36,545 nt of DNA, from IMG/VR virus record IMGVR_UViG_3300010885_023196, positions 1 through 36,545 of that record, one strand, 5' to 3'. The DNA is from a virus. The translations under genes and the position numbers were made by a program. Below, piece after piece: positions 21,979 to 28,622 of the stretch (its first letter is position 1; each line of letters begins with the position of its first letter). The notes beneath the pieces are model-generated. The model had not been told where the DNA came from and did no database searches. It saw only the letters and a list, made by a program, of their open reading frames with translations.

Positions 21979-22743
21979 ATGGAATTTAGTAATAAAGATA
22001 GCATTGTTAAGGCAATTCAGACTAAACTTGGTATATTATCAGACGGTATTGACGGCCCTACTACATGGAATGCAATTGGGGCTAAACTGGCGGTAAATGT
22101 AGTAGTTCCTCCTCCTATTGTAGTTGGTATTTCCGATGCTGCTTATAAACTTATAATTGAATATGAAGTTGGGGGAGGCGAAATATATTATAACTCAGCA
22201 TTAAAACATCCAGAATATCCAGGTGGTCAAAGTGGAGTAACGATCGGAATCGGTTATGACCTTGGATATACTACATTAAGTCAATTTACATCTGATTGGA
22301 AATCATTACTGATGCCAGAGATTTTTAATGTTCTTTCTCAGCATATTGGTAAAAAAGGAACTACTGCAAAGAATGTAATACATACCCTTAATAATGTAGT
22401 AATTCCATGGGCTGTTGCTGAGACAGTATTTAAGACGTATGACATTCCTAGATATATTAAGGAAACTATTTCTGCATTTCCGGAATCTGATAAACTAAAA
22501 CCAGATGCATTTGGCGCACTTGTTTCATTAGTATTCAATCGTGGCGGTAGTATTACTGGTGAATCACGAAAAGAAATGTATAATATTCGAAATGCTATTA
22601 TACAAAATAGTAAGGTAGATAACATTTACGACTATATTGCTGATCAACTTATTGCAATGAAACATCTATGGATTGGAAAAGGGCTTGATGGATTACTTGC
22701 TCGTAGAGATGAAGAAGCGGCTCTAGTTCGTTCACGTGCTTAA
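21979..22743 (+). CDS. Endolysin: peptidoglycan-binding domain plus lysozyme-like domain (254 aa)
   Basis: Residues 5-35 (DSIVKAIQTKLGI and DGIDGPTTWNAIG) are a PG-binding-1 type module; a Val/Pro linker (VVVPPPIVV) follows. The catalytic domain starts at about 52: IIEYEVGGGEIYY gives the Glu, and PGGQSGVTIGIGYDLG (81-96) matches the 'TIGIG' catalytic Thr region of T4-lysozyme-like and pesticin-like muramidases. It hydrolyses the glycan backbone of murein at the end of infection. There is no signal peptide, so a holin elsewhere in the genome would be needed. Confidence 0.8.
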   Translation: MEFSNKDSIVKAIQTKLGILSDGIDGPTTWNAIGAKLAVNVVVPPPIVVGISDAAYKLIIEYEVGGGEIYYNSALKHPEYPGGQSGVTIGIGYDLGYTTLSQFTSDWKSLLMPEIFNVLSQHIGKKGTTAKNVIHTLNNVVIPWAVAETVFKTYDIPRYIKETISAFPESDKLKPDAFGALVSLVFNRGGSITGESRKEMYNIRNAIIQNSKVDNIYDYIADQLIAMKHLWIGKGLDGLLARRDEEAALVRSRA

Positions 22744-22753
22744 TATATAAGTT

Positions 22754-23122
22754 ATGTCTGCATTTCACGAACTAACAAATAAAAACTTTGATTTGTATGC
22801 AGCAAAAAACTATAATAATCCTTCGTGTTTAGATATTCAAGAATTTTATGATGATGTAGCACGATTTAAATATCTTAAGAGATTATTTAAAAAGTATATT
22901 AATAAAGGGATTTTACAAGAACGATTAATACTTAACCATATTATCATAATTCATAATGTATTTTATGTAAAAGCTGCAGCAAGAATGTGCTTTAATAGGA
23001 TTGATGCAGTATATTGGCCAGCATTAAAGACATTTCTCCTATATCTTAATTTTATTACCGATGATGATTATTGCAACATTCCAATAGATCTTCATATTGT
23101 AAAACAACTTCAACAGGTATAA
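22754..23122 (+). CDS. Conserved T4-like protein of unknown function (122 aa)
   Basis: The pattern QEFYDDVARFKYLKRLFKKY, then GILQERLILNHIIIIHNVF, then LKTFLLYLNF is characteristic of a small helical family found in many T4-like phages, close to head and tail genes. All-helical and basic. It ends 9 nt before the next start, with a late-type promoter overlapping its stop. Confidence 0.7.
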   Translation: MSAFHELTNKNFDLYAAKNYNNPSCLDIQEFYDDVARFKYLKRLFKKYINKGILQERLILNHIIIIHNVFYVKAAARMCFNRIDAVYWPALKTFLLYLNFITDDDYCNIPIDLHIVKQLQQV

Positions 23123-23125
23123 ATA
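23118..23125 (+). promoter_or_regulatory. T4-late-type promoter TATAAATA
   Basis: Exact octamer overlapping the previous stop, 6 nt before ATG 23132, the same spacing as two other late-type sites in the window. Confidence 0.65.
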
Positions 23126-23131
23126 TACAAT

Positions 23132-23716
23132 ATGGGATTAATAAGTAGAACAACTGATGTATTCTATAGTTTTCGTTTTCTGCGATTACTCACTATGCCA
23201 TGGAATACGACTGGCGCATTTGAAGCAGGTATTATTGATGCAGAAGGAAAGATTCTCCGTAAACCCGAAACTGCTGATGATAGAAATGTATATAATTTAT
23301 TTCACAAACTTATTTTTAATCTGAAAAGACTACTGAATAAACTACCCTTCGGAAAGAAAACAATAAGTTCATATCTTGCTGCACTATATCTCATCAAGGA
23401 AGAAACTGGTATGTCTGATGCTAAGTTATCAGAAATTCTTCATGAATTGACGGGCATATATGCAGATACTTATGAGTTAAATGAATCTGCTTGGTATATA
23501 AATGAAGATGCTTCATTACGATCTGGACAATATACCCTTTTAAATAATATAGCATTACCTAAAACAGGAGAAGTATTTGCTCTTAAGAATTCACGGATAA
23601 CAATAGGTGAAAATGCAAAACCAGTTGGGTCTATCTTTGGAACTTCTGTATATGAAGCATTACATTATTCTACAAAACAAAAAATCTATATAACATCCCA
23701 CGATATAATACAATGA
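23132..23716 (+). CDS. Conserved T4-like protein of unknown function (194 aa)
   Basis: Contains FRFLRLLTMPWNTTGAFEAG (about 14-33), GIIDAEGKILRK and HKLIFNLKRLLNKLPFGKK, which together mark a protein conserved across T4-like phages, usually next to the preceding small helical family as here. The C-terminus is beta-rich. No enzyme motif. A late, probably virion-associated, role fits the TATAAATA promoter. ATGA overlap with the next gene. Confidence 0.7.
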   Translation: MGLISRTTDVFYSFRFLRLLTMPWNTTGAFEAGIIDAEGKILRKPETADDRNVYNLFHKLIFNLKRLLNKLPFGKKTISSYLAALYLIKEETGMSDAKLSEILHELTGIYADTYELNESAWYINEDASLRSGQYTLLNNIALPKTGEVFALKNSRITIGENAKPVGSIFGTSVYEALHYSTKQKIYITSHDIIQ

Positions 23717-24063
23717 GTAAAGAACAAACAGACGAAGACATGTCAGTTGGAAGTGGGGCAGTTGCAATGCCATCATTTCCATTAGGAATGAAGTCGCCGA
23801 CACACAAAAATAACGATGATGAAATATTTAGACGTAAAGACTGGGCATTATTTACTGTAAAATCTGAAACATTTTCCAAGTTCGAAGTAGGTAGGAATAA
23901 ATATTCGCGGTGGAATAAATATCTAGATCCAGAAATTGAAGAAGAAAAAGCAGCATTAGATTATGCAAAACGTAATCCTAAGCACATAATTATTTTGCGA
24001 AATTCTGATAATGGTGCATTAAGACAGATAAGACGGTTAGCTGTAAATGAGGATATTTCTTAA
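23713..24063 (+). CDS. Conserved phage hypothetical protein (116 aa)
   Basis: Starts in an ATGA overlap with the preceding stop. Met- and Pro-rich N-terminus (AVAMPSFPLGMKSP), then a charged alpha/beta segment (RRKDWALFTVKSETFSKFEVGR). Function unknown; coupled to the gene upstream. The gene tail overlaps the end of the minus-strand endonuclease remnant by 4 nt. Confidence 0.65.
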   Translation: MSKEQTDEDMSVGSGAVAMPSFPLGMKSPTHKNNDDEIFRRKDWALFTVKSETFSKFEVGRNKYSRWNKYLDPEIEEEKAALDYAKRNPKHIIILRNSDNGALRQIRRLAVNEDIS

Positions 24064-24272
24064 TGTTTTTTAAGATGTTTTTTCCAATGAACACCAGATC
24101 CAGAATATTTGATTGGATCTTGTATAGTTTTACCAAAATATTTCAGTTTGGTAATAGAATGTTGTTTTACATAAAGATGAACAACTACAGTTTCCTCATA
24201 AATAGGATTGTGAATTGTGACAAATTCAGTAGGACCTTCTTCGGATTGTATAAATAATTTTCTAGGTTGCAT
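24060..24272 (-). pseudogene. Truncated GIY-YIG homing endonuclease remnant (70 aa)
   Basis: Minus-strand frame starting at 24272. HLYVKQHS (32-39) and LKYFGKTIQDPIKYSGSG (43-60) with HWKKHLKKH (62-70) are the opening segment of a GIY-YIG-type phage homing endonuclease. The typical protein continues for another 100 or more residues, but here a stop falls right after KKH, exactly at the end of the plus-strand gene. The catalytic Arg/Glu helices and DNA-binding part are missing, so it is probably inactive. It is the only minus-strand gene in the window and lies next to the nrdJ regulatory region. Confidence 0.7.
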
Positions 24273-24297
24273 AATGGCTGTAATGAGTTAATGTAAA

Positions 24298-24327
24298 GCT
24301 GGTGGATATTCGAGTATCGTGACCAGC
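24298..24327. terminator. GC-rich hairpin between the endonuclease remnant and nrdJ
   Basis: GCTGGT 24298-24303 pairs with ACCAGC 24322-24327, with inner GATA 24305-24308 and TATC 24315-24318. On the plus strand it is followed by an AT-rich run (ATTCTATTTATAAAA), so it could end leftover transcription before the nrdJ promoters. Not a textbook poly-T terminator. Confidence 0.4.
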
Positions 24328-24353
24328 ACAATTCTATTTATAAAAAAATGATA

Positions 24354-24382
24354 TTTACTTTACTTTAAAATTATGGTATAAT
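24354..24382 (+). promoter_or_regulatory. Sigma70-like promoter A of nrdJ: TTTACT-N17-TATAAT
   Basis: -35 TTTACT 24354-24359, 17-bp spacer, TGG then TATAAT 24377-24382 (extended -10). Transcription would start about 24389 and cross the 30-aa leader ORF before reaching nrdJ. Confidence 0.65.
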
Positions 24383-24435
24383 ACATACTAGAACTATACT
24401 TATTTTACCGAATATATACAATACAACAACAAATT

Positions 24436-24528
24436 ATGAGTTTAAAATTACCATCTGAATATAATTTTGTCTGGCGCTTTAAGATCTATACGCCGCCGCG
24501 CAATTTAACGATTAAGTTGTTTACTTAA
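24436..24528 (+). CDS. Short leader ORF copying the start of nrdJ (30 aa)
   Basis: ATG 24436 to TAA 24526-24528. Its first residues, MSLKLPSEYNF, mirror the NrdJ start MSLKALSDYTF, and the DNA before both ATGs is alike (TATAAT, then an ACTAT box, AATATATACA, AACAAAT). The rest of the 30 residues diverges and ends at a hairpin (GATTAAGT 24510-24517 with ACTTAATC 24523-24530). It is either a decayed duplicate of the gene start or a regulatory upstream peptide. Confidence 0.45.
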   Translation: MSLKLPSEYNFVWRFKIYTPPRNLTIKLFT

Positions 24529-24548
24529 TCGGCTTTCTATGATATAAT
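24520..24548 (+). promoter_or_regulatory. Sigma70-like promoter B of nrdJ: TTTACT-N17-TATAAT
   Basis: -35 TTTACT 24520-24525 (inside the hairpin at the end of the leader ORF), 17-bp spacer, TGA then TATAAT 24543-24548. Predicted start about 24555, giving a 56-nt leader to ATG 24611. The start-proximal sequence is a diverged copy of that after promoter A. Confidence 0.65.
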
Positions 24549-24610
24549 TCACACCAGGACTATGTCCATTTTTACAAGAATATATACACAATAACAAATA
24601 ATAAAATAAT

Positions 24611-25675
24611 ATGTCCCTAAAAGCGCTTTCTGATTACACTTTTTATTCCCGATATGCTCGATATAACACTACAAAGAAACGTCGTGAAACTTGGCATGAG
24701 TCTGTTGCCCGTGTATACGATATGCATCGCGAAAAATATGCAGATGCTATAACGCAACATCCAGAATTAGGAAAGTTGATTGATTTTGCTCAATCAATGC
24801 AAAATAAGAAAAGAGTTCTTGCTGCTCAAAGATCTTTACAATTTGCAGGAGCACCAATGTTTAAACATCAACTCAAGATGTATAACTGCACTTTTACACA
24901 TATAGATCGGCCAAGAGTATTTCAAGAGATTATGGATGTTCTTCTTTCAGGATGTGGCGTAGGATTTTCTGTTCAAAAACAACATACTGGTTTACTTCCT
25001 AAAATTTCATCAGAAATCAAGGAACAGACTAAAACATATATTATTGAAGATTCTATTGAAGGTTGGGCCGATGCGATTGGTGTTCTAATTAATAGTTGGC
25101 TTACAAAACCTATTGAGTTTCAAGAATATAAAAATTGTAATGTTACATTTGATCCATCTCTAATTCGTCCAGCGGGATCATTAATAGCTGGACAATTCAA
25201 AGCGCCTGGACCGAATGGTTTAATGAAAGCCCTTGAGAATATTAATGAAGTAATTAAGAGTCGAGTAGAGTCCCTTGATTTTAATAAAGGAGAGTTTAAA
25301 AATAAACTTAAGCCTATTGATTGCTATGATATTATTATGCATATATCTAATAGTGTTTTGAGCGGCGGAGTCCGTCGCTGTTTACCGGAGGATTACCTAG
25401 TTAAGATTGGCCCTGATGAATATAAGAAAATATCAGAATGTACTGTTACTGATAGTGTATATTTGAATGATGAATATCATAAAATAACTAATAATTTCGA
25501 ACAAGGGGAACAAGAAGTTGTAAAATTTATTACAACTGACGGAAATCATATATCAACTCCAAATCACAAATGGTTAGTATATGATAAAAATACAAAAGAA
25601 ATTTCATGGAAAACTGCTGATGATATGATTCATAATGTTACAAATTTTGCCTTTGTACAAGAAGATAATGACTAA
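24611..25675 (+). CDS. nrdJ: Class II ribonucleotide reductase (adenosylcobalamin-dependent), N-terminal half with 98-aa N-intein (354 aa)
   Basis: N-extein 1-256: residues ~16-40 carry the class II opening (RYNTTKKRRETWHESVARV), MYNCTFTHI gives the conserved Cys93 of the reducible pair, and VLLSGCGVGFSVQK (110-123) and SVLSGGVRR (248-256) are conserved RNR segments. The intein starts at Cys257 directly after SGGVRR. The enzyme reduces ribonucleoside triphosphates to deoxy forms using coenzyme B12 and so supplies phage DNA synthesis under any oxygen level. The partner is at 26031. Two tandem promoters stand upstream. No Shine-Dalgarno. Confidence 0.88.
   Translation: MSLKALSDYTFYSRYARYNTTKKRRETWHESVARVYDMHREKYADAITQHPELGKLIDFAQSMQNKKRVLAAQRSLQFAGAPMFKHQLKMYNCTFTHIDRPRVFQEIMDVLLSGCGVGFSVQKQHTGLLPKISSEIKEQTKTYIIEDSIEGWADAIGVLINSWLTKPIEFQEYKNCNVTFDPSLIRPAGSLIAGQFKAPGPNGLMKALENINEVIKSRVESLDFNKGEFKNKLKPIDCYDIIMHISNSVLSGGVRRCLPEDYLVKIGPDEYKKISECTVTDSVYLNDEYHKITNNFEQGEQEVVKFITTDGNHISTPNHKWLVYDKNTKEISWKTADDMIHNVTNFAFVQEDND
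25379..25672 (+). other. N-intein fragment of NrdJ, 98 aa
   Basis: CLPEDYLVKIGPDEYKKIS (block A), then VVKFITTDGNHISTPNHKWL (block B, T-x-N-H). Stops at 25675, directly before a Vsr-like endonuclease gene. Size is that of classical split inteins. Confidence 0.88.
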
Positions 25676-25695
25676 GCACCATCTGTTTTTCTGCT

Positions 25696-26034
25696 TTGTC
25701 GAATATAGATAAGATAACATCAATTATTGATGAATATCCAATATCCTATAATAAGGGTAGAAATTTCCTTTATGATTTTTTAATAAATGATTCAATAGTG
25801 CTAGAATTACATGGAGATTATTGGCATGCTAATCCAGAAACCTATCTCGCAGACCAAATAATAAAGTATCCTGGAAATTTGTTTATGACAGCTCAAGAAA
25901 AATGGGATAAAGATATGATAAAGGAAAATATTGCAATCGAAAACGGCTTTAAATATATATGTATCTGGGAAAAAGATATAAGACAAACAAAAGACTTAAC
26001 TAATTTACTATTAACTAAACTAAATTTACTATGA
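25696..26034 (+). CDS. Vsr-like (EDxHD) homing endonuclease between the NrdJ halves (112 aa)
   Basis: The core VLELHGDYWHANP (35-47) with Asp41 and His44, and the later KYICIWEKDI (86-95), fit the Vsr/EDxHD endonuclease family first described from split-intein 'fractured' genes. No ATG is available: the frame opens at 25672 after a stop and the best start is TTG 25696, so the N-terminus may be truncated or use an unusual start. Ends in an ATGA overlap with the C-half. It would cut intein-lacking nrdJ alleles; its activity is unproven given the short N-terminus. Confidence 0.72.
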   Translation: MSNIDKITSIIDEYPISYNKGRNFLYDFLINDSIVLELHGDYWHANPETYLADQIIKYPGNLFMTAQEKWDKDMIKENIAIENGFKYICIWEKDIRQTKDLTNLLLTKLNLL

Positions 26035-26183
26035 ATATACCTATACCAAAGAAATATAAACTAATTGATATACTTTCAATTGAAACTGCTGGATTTGTTC
26101 CTACTTTTGACATTGAAGTAGAGAATGTTCATGCCTTTACAGCAAAAAATCCAAATAGTGGTTTAGAATCAATATCTCATAAT
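26031..26183 (+). other. C-intein fragment of NrdJ, 51 aa
   Basis: Begins at its own ATG within the endonuclease stop. Blocks F (VPTFDIEVENVHAFTA) and G (SISHN) are present with terminal Asn and +1 Ser, so trans-splicing chemistry is intact. It has an insert between F and G (KNPNSGLES), somewhat longer than usual. Confidence 0.88.
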
Positions 26184-27725
26184 TCAGCCTGCATCTGTCT
26201 ATTCTCTTATGATGACCATGAAATGTTAACAGCGAAAACGGGAAATTGGTTTGTAACTAATCCTCACCGTGCCAGAGCTAATAATAGCGTTGCTCTTCTT
26301 CGAGGAACTATCTCAAAGGAACAATTTAGAGAAATCATGAAGTCAACAAAGGAATTCGGGGAACCTGGATTTATTTGGTTAGACGATTTGGATTTTGGTT
26401 TCAATCCTTGCAGCGAAATTTCTATGTATCCTAAAACCGAAGATGGTCGATCTGGGTTCCAAGGGTGTAACCTAACAGAGATCAATGGTAAATGGTGTAC
26501 ATCAGAAGAAAACTTTATGAGAGCTTGTGAGGCATCTGCTATTATTGGAACTCTTCAAGCTGGATATACAGATTTTAATTATTTGGGATCAGTATCAAAA
26601 GAAATCTTTGAGCGTGAAGCATTACTTGGATGTAGCGTAACCGGCTGGATGGATAATCCGGATATTCTATTTAATCCAGAGATTCAACAAAGAGGCGCAA
26701 AGTATATTATTGAAGTGAATGAAAAGGTTGCTGCAATGATTGGTATTAATTCAGCAGCAAGAGTTACAGCAGCAAAACCTAGTGGCAGTACTTCTTGTAT
26801 TCTCTCAACCTCATCTGGCATTCATCCCCATCATGCAAAAAGATATATCCGTCGAGTTCAAGCAAATAAGACTGAATTCTGCTTACAAGAAACCGAAAGA
26901 GTTAATCCTCTTGCAGTGGAAGATTCTGTATGGTCCACTAATAAAACCGATAAGGTAATTTCATTCCTATGTGAAGTTCCTGCCGGAGCTATCGTTAAGA
27001 ATCAATTGAGCGCTATAGACCTTCTTGAAAAGGTTAAACTAACCCAGCAAAACTGGGTTGAGTATGGAACTGTTATTGAACGATGTATAAAACCAGGTTT
27101 GCGGCATAATGTATCAAATACTATTACTGTTAAACCAGATGAGTGGGAAGCTGTTGAAAAATATATCTTTGATAATCAAAATAGTTTTGCTGGTATATCT
27201 CTTCTTCCTGCATCGGGCGATCTTGATTATGCCCAGGCGCCATTCGCAACCGTTCTTACTGCATCTGAGTTAGTAAAGGAATATGGAGATGCATCAGTAT
27301 TTGCATCAGGATTGGTAGTAGATGGTCTTCATGCATTTGATAAGAATCTATGGGCTGCATGCGATACCGTTCTAGGTTTCGGAGAAGTATTACCTGCTTA
27401 CTATGTTAAGCCTGAATATCCAATTAAGAAAACCAATAAAGAATTAGCTAATTATTTCCTTGAACGGGAAGAGCATGATGTATGGTTTTCCAAAACAGAT
27501 TGGGTCCGAAGAGTTAAACAATTCGGAGAACGCTATTTTGATGGAGATACTCGCCGTGCAACATATTGTTTGAAACATGTATCTCTATGGAAAACATGGT
27601 GTGATCTTAAAAGAGATTATGTTGAAGTTGATTGGGAAACTGCAATTGAAGAATCTGAGACATATGTTGCAGCAGATACATTAGGATCCCAAGCATGTTC
27701 AGGAAATTCATGTGAGTTGGTTTAA
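26031..27725 (+). CDS. nrdJ: Class II ribonucleotide reductase, C-terminal half with 51-aa C-intein (564 aa)
   Basis: Residues 1-51 are a C-intein (TFDIEVENVHAF block F; ending SISHN); Ser52 starts the C-extein SACICLFS. Conserved RNR parts follow: NPCSEI with the thiyl-radical Cys, GFQGCNLTEIN with the second Cys of the reducible pair, AAKPSGSTSCIL (active-site loop), and the C-terminal Cys-x4-Cys (ACSGNSCELV) that passes electrons from thioredoxin. Joined with the N-half the enzyme is 769 aa, close to monomeric RTPR-type class II RNRs. Overlaps the endonuclease stop, so translation is coupled. Confidence 0.88.
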   Translation: MNIPIPKKYKLIDILSIETAGFVPTFDIEVENVHAFTAKNPNSGLESISHNSACICLFSYDDHEMLTAKTGNWFVTNPHRARANNSVALLRGTISKEQFREIMKSTKEFGEPGFIWLDDLDFGFNPCSEISMYPKTEDGRSGFQGCNLTEINGKWCTSEENFMRACEASAIIGTLQAGYTDFNYLGSVSKEIFEREALLGCSVTGWMDNPDILFNPEIQQRGAKYIIEVNEKVAAMIGINSAARVTAAKPSGSTSCILSTSSGIHPHHAKRYIRRVQANKTEFCLQETERVNPLAVEDSVWSTNKTDKVISFLCEVPAGAIVKNQLSAIDLLEKVKLTQQNWVEYGTVIERCIKPGLRHNVSNTITVKPDEWEAVEKYIFDNQNSFAGISLLPASGDLDYAQAPFATVLTASELVKEYGDASVFASGLVVDGLHAFDKNLWAACDTVLGFGEVLPAYYVKPEYPIKKTNKELANYFLEREEHDVWFSKTDWVRRVKQFGERYFDGDTRRATYCLKHVSLWKTWCDLKRDYVEVDWETAIEESETYVAADTLGSQACSGNSCELV

Positions 27726-27736
27726 TATATACTAAT

Positions 27737-27901
27737 ATGAAAGAAACTTCCATTACTCCTTTTTGGTATGGTGTTACGATGATACTTGCTGTTCCAATCT
27801 GTGTCATTACTATAATATTACTTGCAGCCTTTCTATTACTCTGTTGGCCCATTATGCCATTCATTGGATATTATCAGAAAAAGGAAGAACTTAATTCATA
27901 A
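27737..27901 (+). CDS. Small membrane protein (54 aa)
   Basis: ATG 27737, 11 nt after nrdJ, to TAA 27899-27901. One long hydrophobic segment (VTMILAVPICVITIILLAAF, about 13-32, extended to residue 43) with a polar N-terminus (MKETSITPFWYG) and charged tail (YYQKKEELNS). It could form one long or two short membrane spans. Holin-like or membrane-associated phage roles are possible, but no family is recognised. Confidence 0.55.
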   Translation: MKETSITPFWYGVTMILAVPICVITIILLAAFLLLCWPIMPFIGYYQKKEELNS

Positions 27902-27909
27902 TATAAATA
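27902..27909 (+). promoter_or_regulatory. T4-late-type promoter TATAAATA
   Basis: Exact octamer immediately after the membrane-protein stop, 7 nt before ATG 27917. Confidence 0.55.
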
Positions 27910-27916
27910 ACATACT

Positions 27917-28120
27917 ATGATAGAAAATAACTGTTGCCCAAAATGCCATTACATTTATGAGATTTCTTGGGATGATAGTGCTGATGAGTATTATAATGAA
28001 GATTCCGATTCGGATTTATCCATTGAACTAGATGAATTATATCCTTGCTATTGCCCCTTCTGTGGGATTCATAGAGATTACGGAACAGAACCTGATTCAA
28101 ATGAGGATGATTGGGCTTAA
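27917..28120 (+). CDS. Acidic zinc-ribbon protein (67 aa)
   Basis: Two CxxC knuckles: CCPKCHY at 6-12 and CYCPFCG at about 44-50, joined by a very acidic loop (SADEYYNEDSDSDLSIELDE) and followed by an acidic tail. A four-Cys zinc ribbon is therefore likely. Acidic ribbons often bind proteins such as RNA polymerase rather than DNA; this is inference. Late-type promoter upstream. Confidence 0.6.
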   Translation: MIENNCCPKCHYIYEISWDDSADEYYNEDSDSDLSIELDELYPCYCPFCGIHRDYGTEPDSNEDDWA

Positions 28121-28130
28121 TATATAAACT

Positions 28131-28565
28131 ATGTCATGGCAATATCAAGGAGCTGAATTTACCTCTGAGTTAGCACAAGAGAAAATAGTTGAAGGTTATA
28201 TTGGTTTCTGTTATGAGATTACTGATAATGCTAATGGAATGAAGTATATCGGAAAGAAACTACTGTTATCAAAAAAGAAATTACCGCCCCTTAAAGGACA
28301 AAAGAGAAAAAGAACTAAAATTACAGAATCTGATTGGAGAACTTATTACGGATCTTCCGAGGCAGTAAAGGAACAGGTTGTCATAAGAAAAGAGGATTTT
28401 AGCCGAGAAATTTTAGAATTTGCAAAATCTAAGGGCATACTAAATTATATTGAAATGAAGTGCCAGGTTGATCGGGAAGTTCTACTAAGGAGATCTGAAT
28501 ACTATAACGGAATTGTGTCTTGTAGGATCAACGCCTCACATTTGCGAGATTTGTGGATTAATTGA
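28131..28565 (+). CDS. GIY-YIG-family phage endonuclease-like protein (144 aa)
   Basis: GFCYEI (25-30) and KYIGKK (38-43) are the GIY and YIG strands; KKK...KRKR (48-62) follows and SDWRTYYGSS (67-76) is a conserved segment of this phage family. A Gln-Val...Glu stretch (MKCQVDREVLLRRSEYYN) provides the late catalytic Glu and a conserved YYN. The family is widespread in T4-like phages, usually as single-domain proteins of this size. Whether it acts as a homing nuclease or on branched or glycosylated DNA is unknown. Here it stands before RNase H. Confidence 0.7.
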   Translation: MSWQYQGAEFTSELAQEKIVEGYIGFCYEITDNANGMKYIGKKLLLSKKKLPPLKGQKRKRTKITESDWRTYYGSSEAVKEQVVIRKEDFSREILEFAKSKGILNYIEMKCQVDREVLLRRSEYYNGIVSCRINASHLRDLWIN

Positions 28566-28574
28566 AAAGAGTTA

Positions 28575-28603
28575 TTTACAAATGATCAAAATTGTGGTAT
28601 AAT
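28575..28603 (+). promoter_or_regulatory. Sigma70-like promoter TTTACA-N17-TATAAT (RNase H)
   Basis: -35 TTTACA 28575-28580, 17-bp spacer, TGG then TATAAT 28598-28603 (extended -10). Predicted start about 28610, giving a 13-nt leader to ATG 28623 with no Shine-Dalgarno. Confidence 0.75.
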
Positions 28604-28622
28604 TACTTCAACACAATAACAT

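Noticed and set aside
25379-26183. The NrdJ break as a plain frameshifted pseudogene or sequencing error
   Set aside because: Both halves keep intact intein ends, have their own start or stop, and enclose an endonuclease in a third frame, the same pattern as known fractured genes. An error cannot explain all of these.
27607-27864. A minus-strand frame across the end of nrdJ and the small membrane gene
   Set aside because: It is antisense to the conserved NrdJ C-terminus and to a clear membrane-protein frame; no homology seen.
28131-28565. Calling the GIY-YIG protein a homing endonuclease outright
   Set aside because: It is a conserved single-domain family in T4-like phages in a stable position, without an interrupted target gene beside it.
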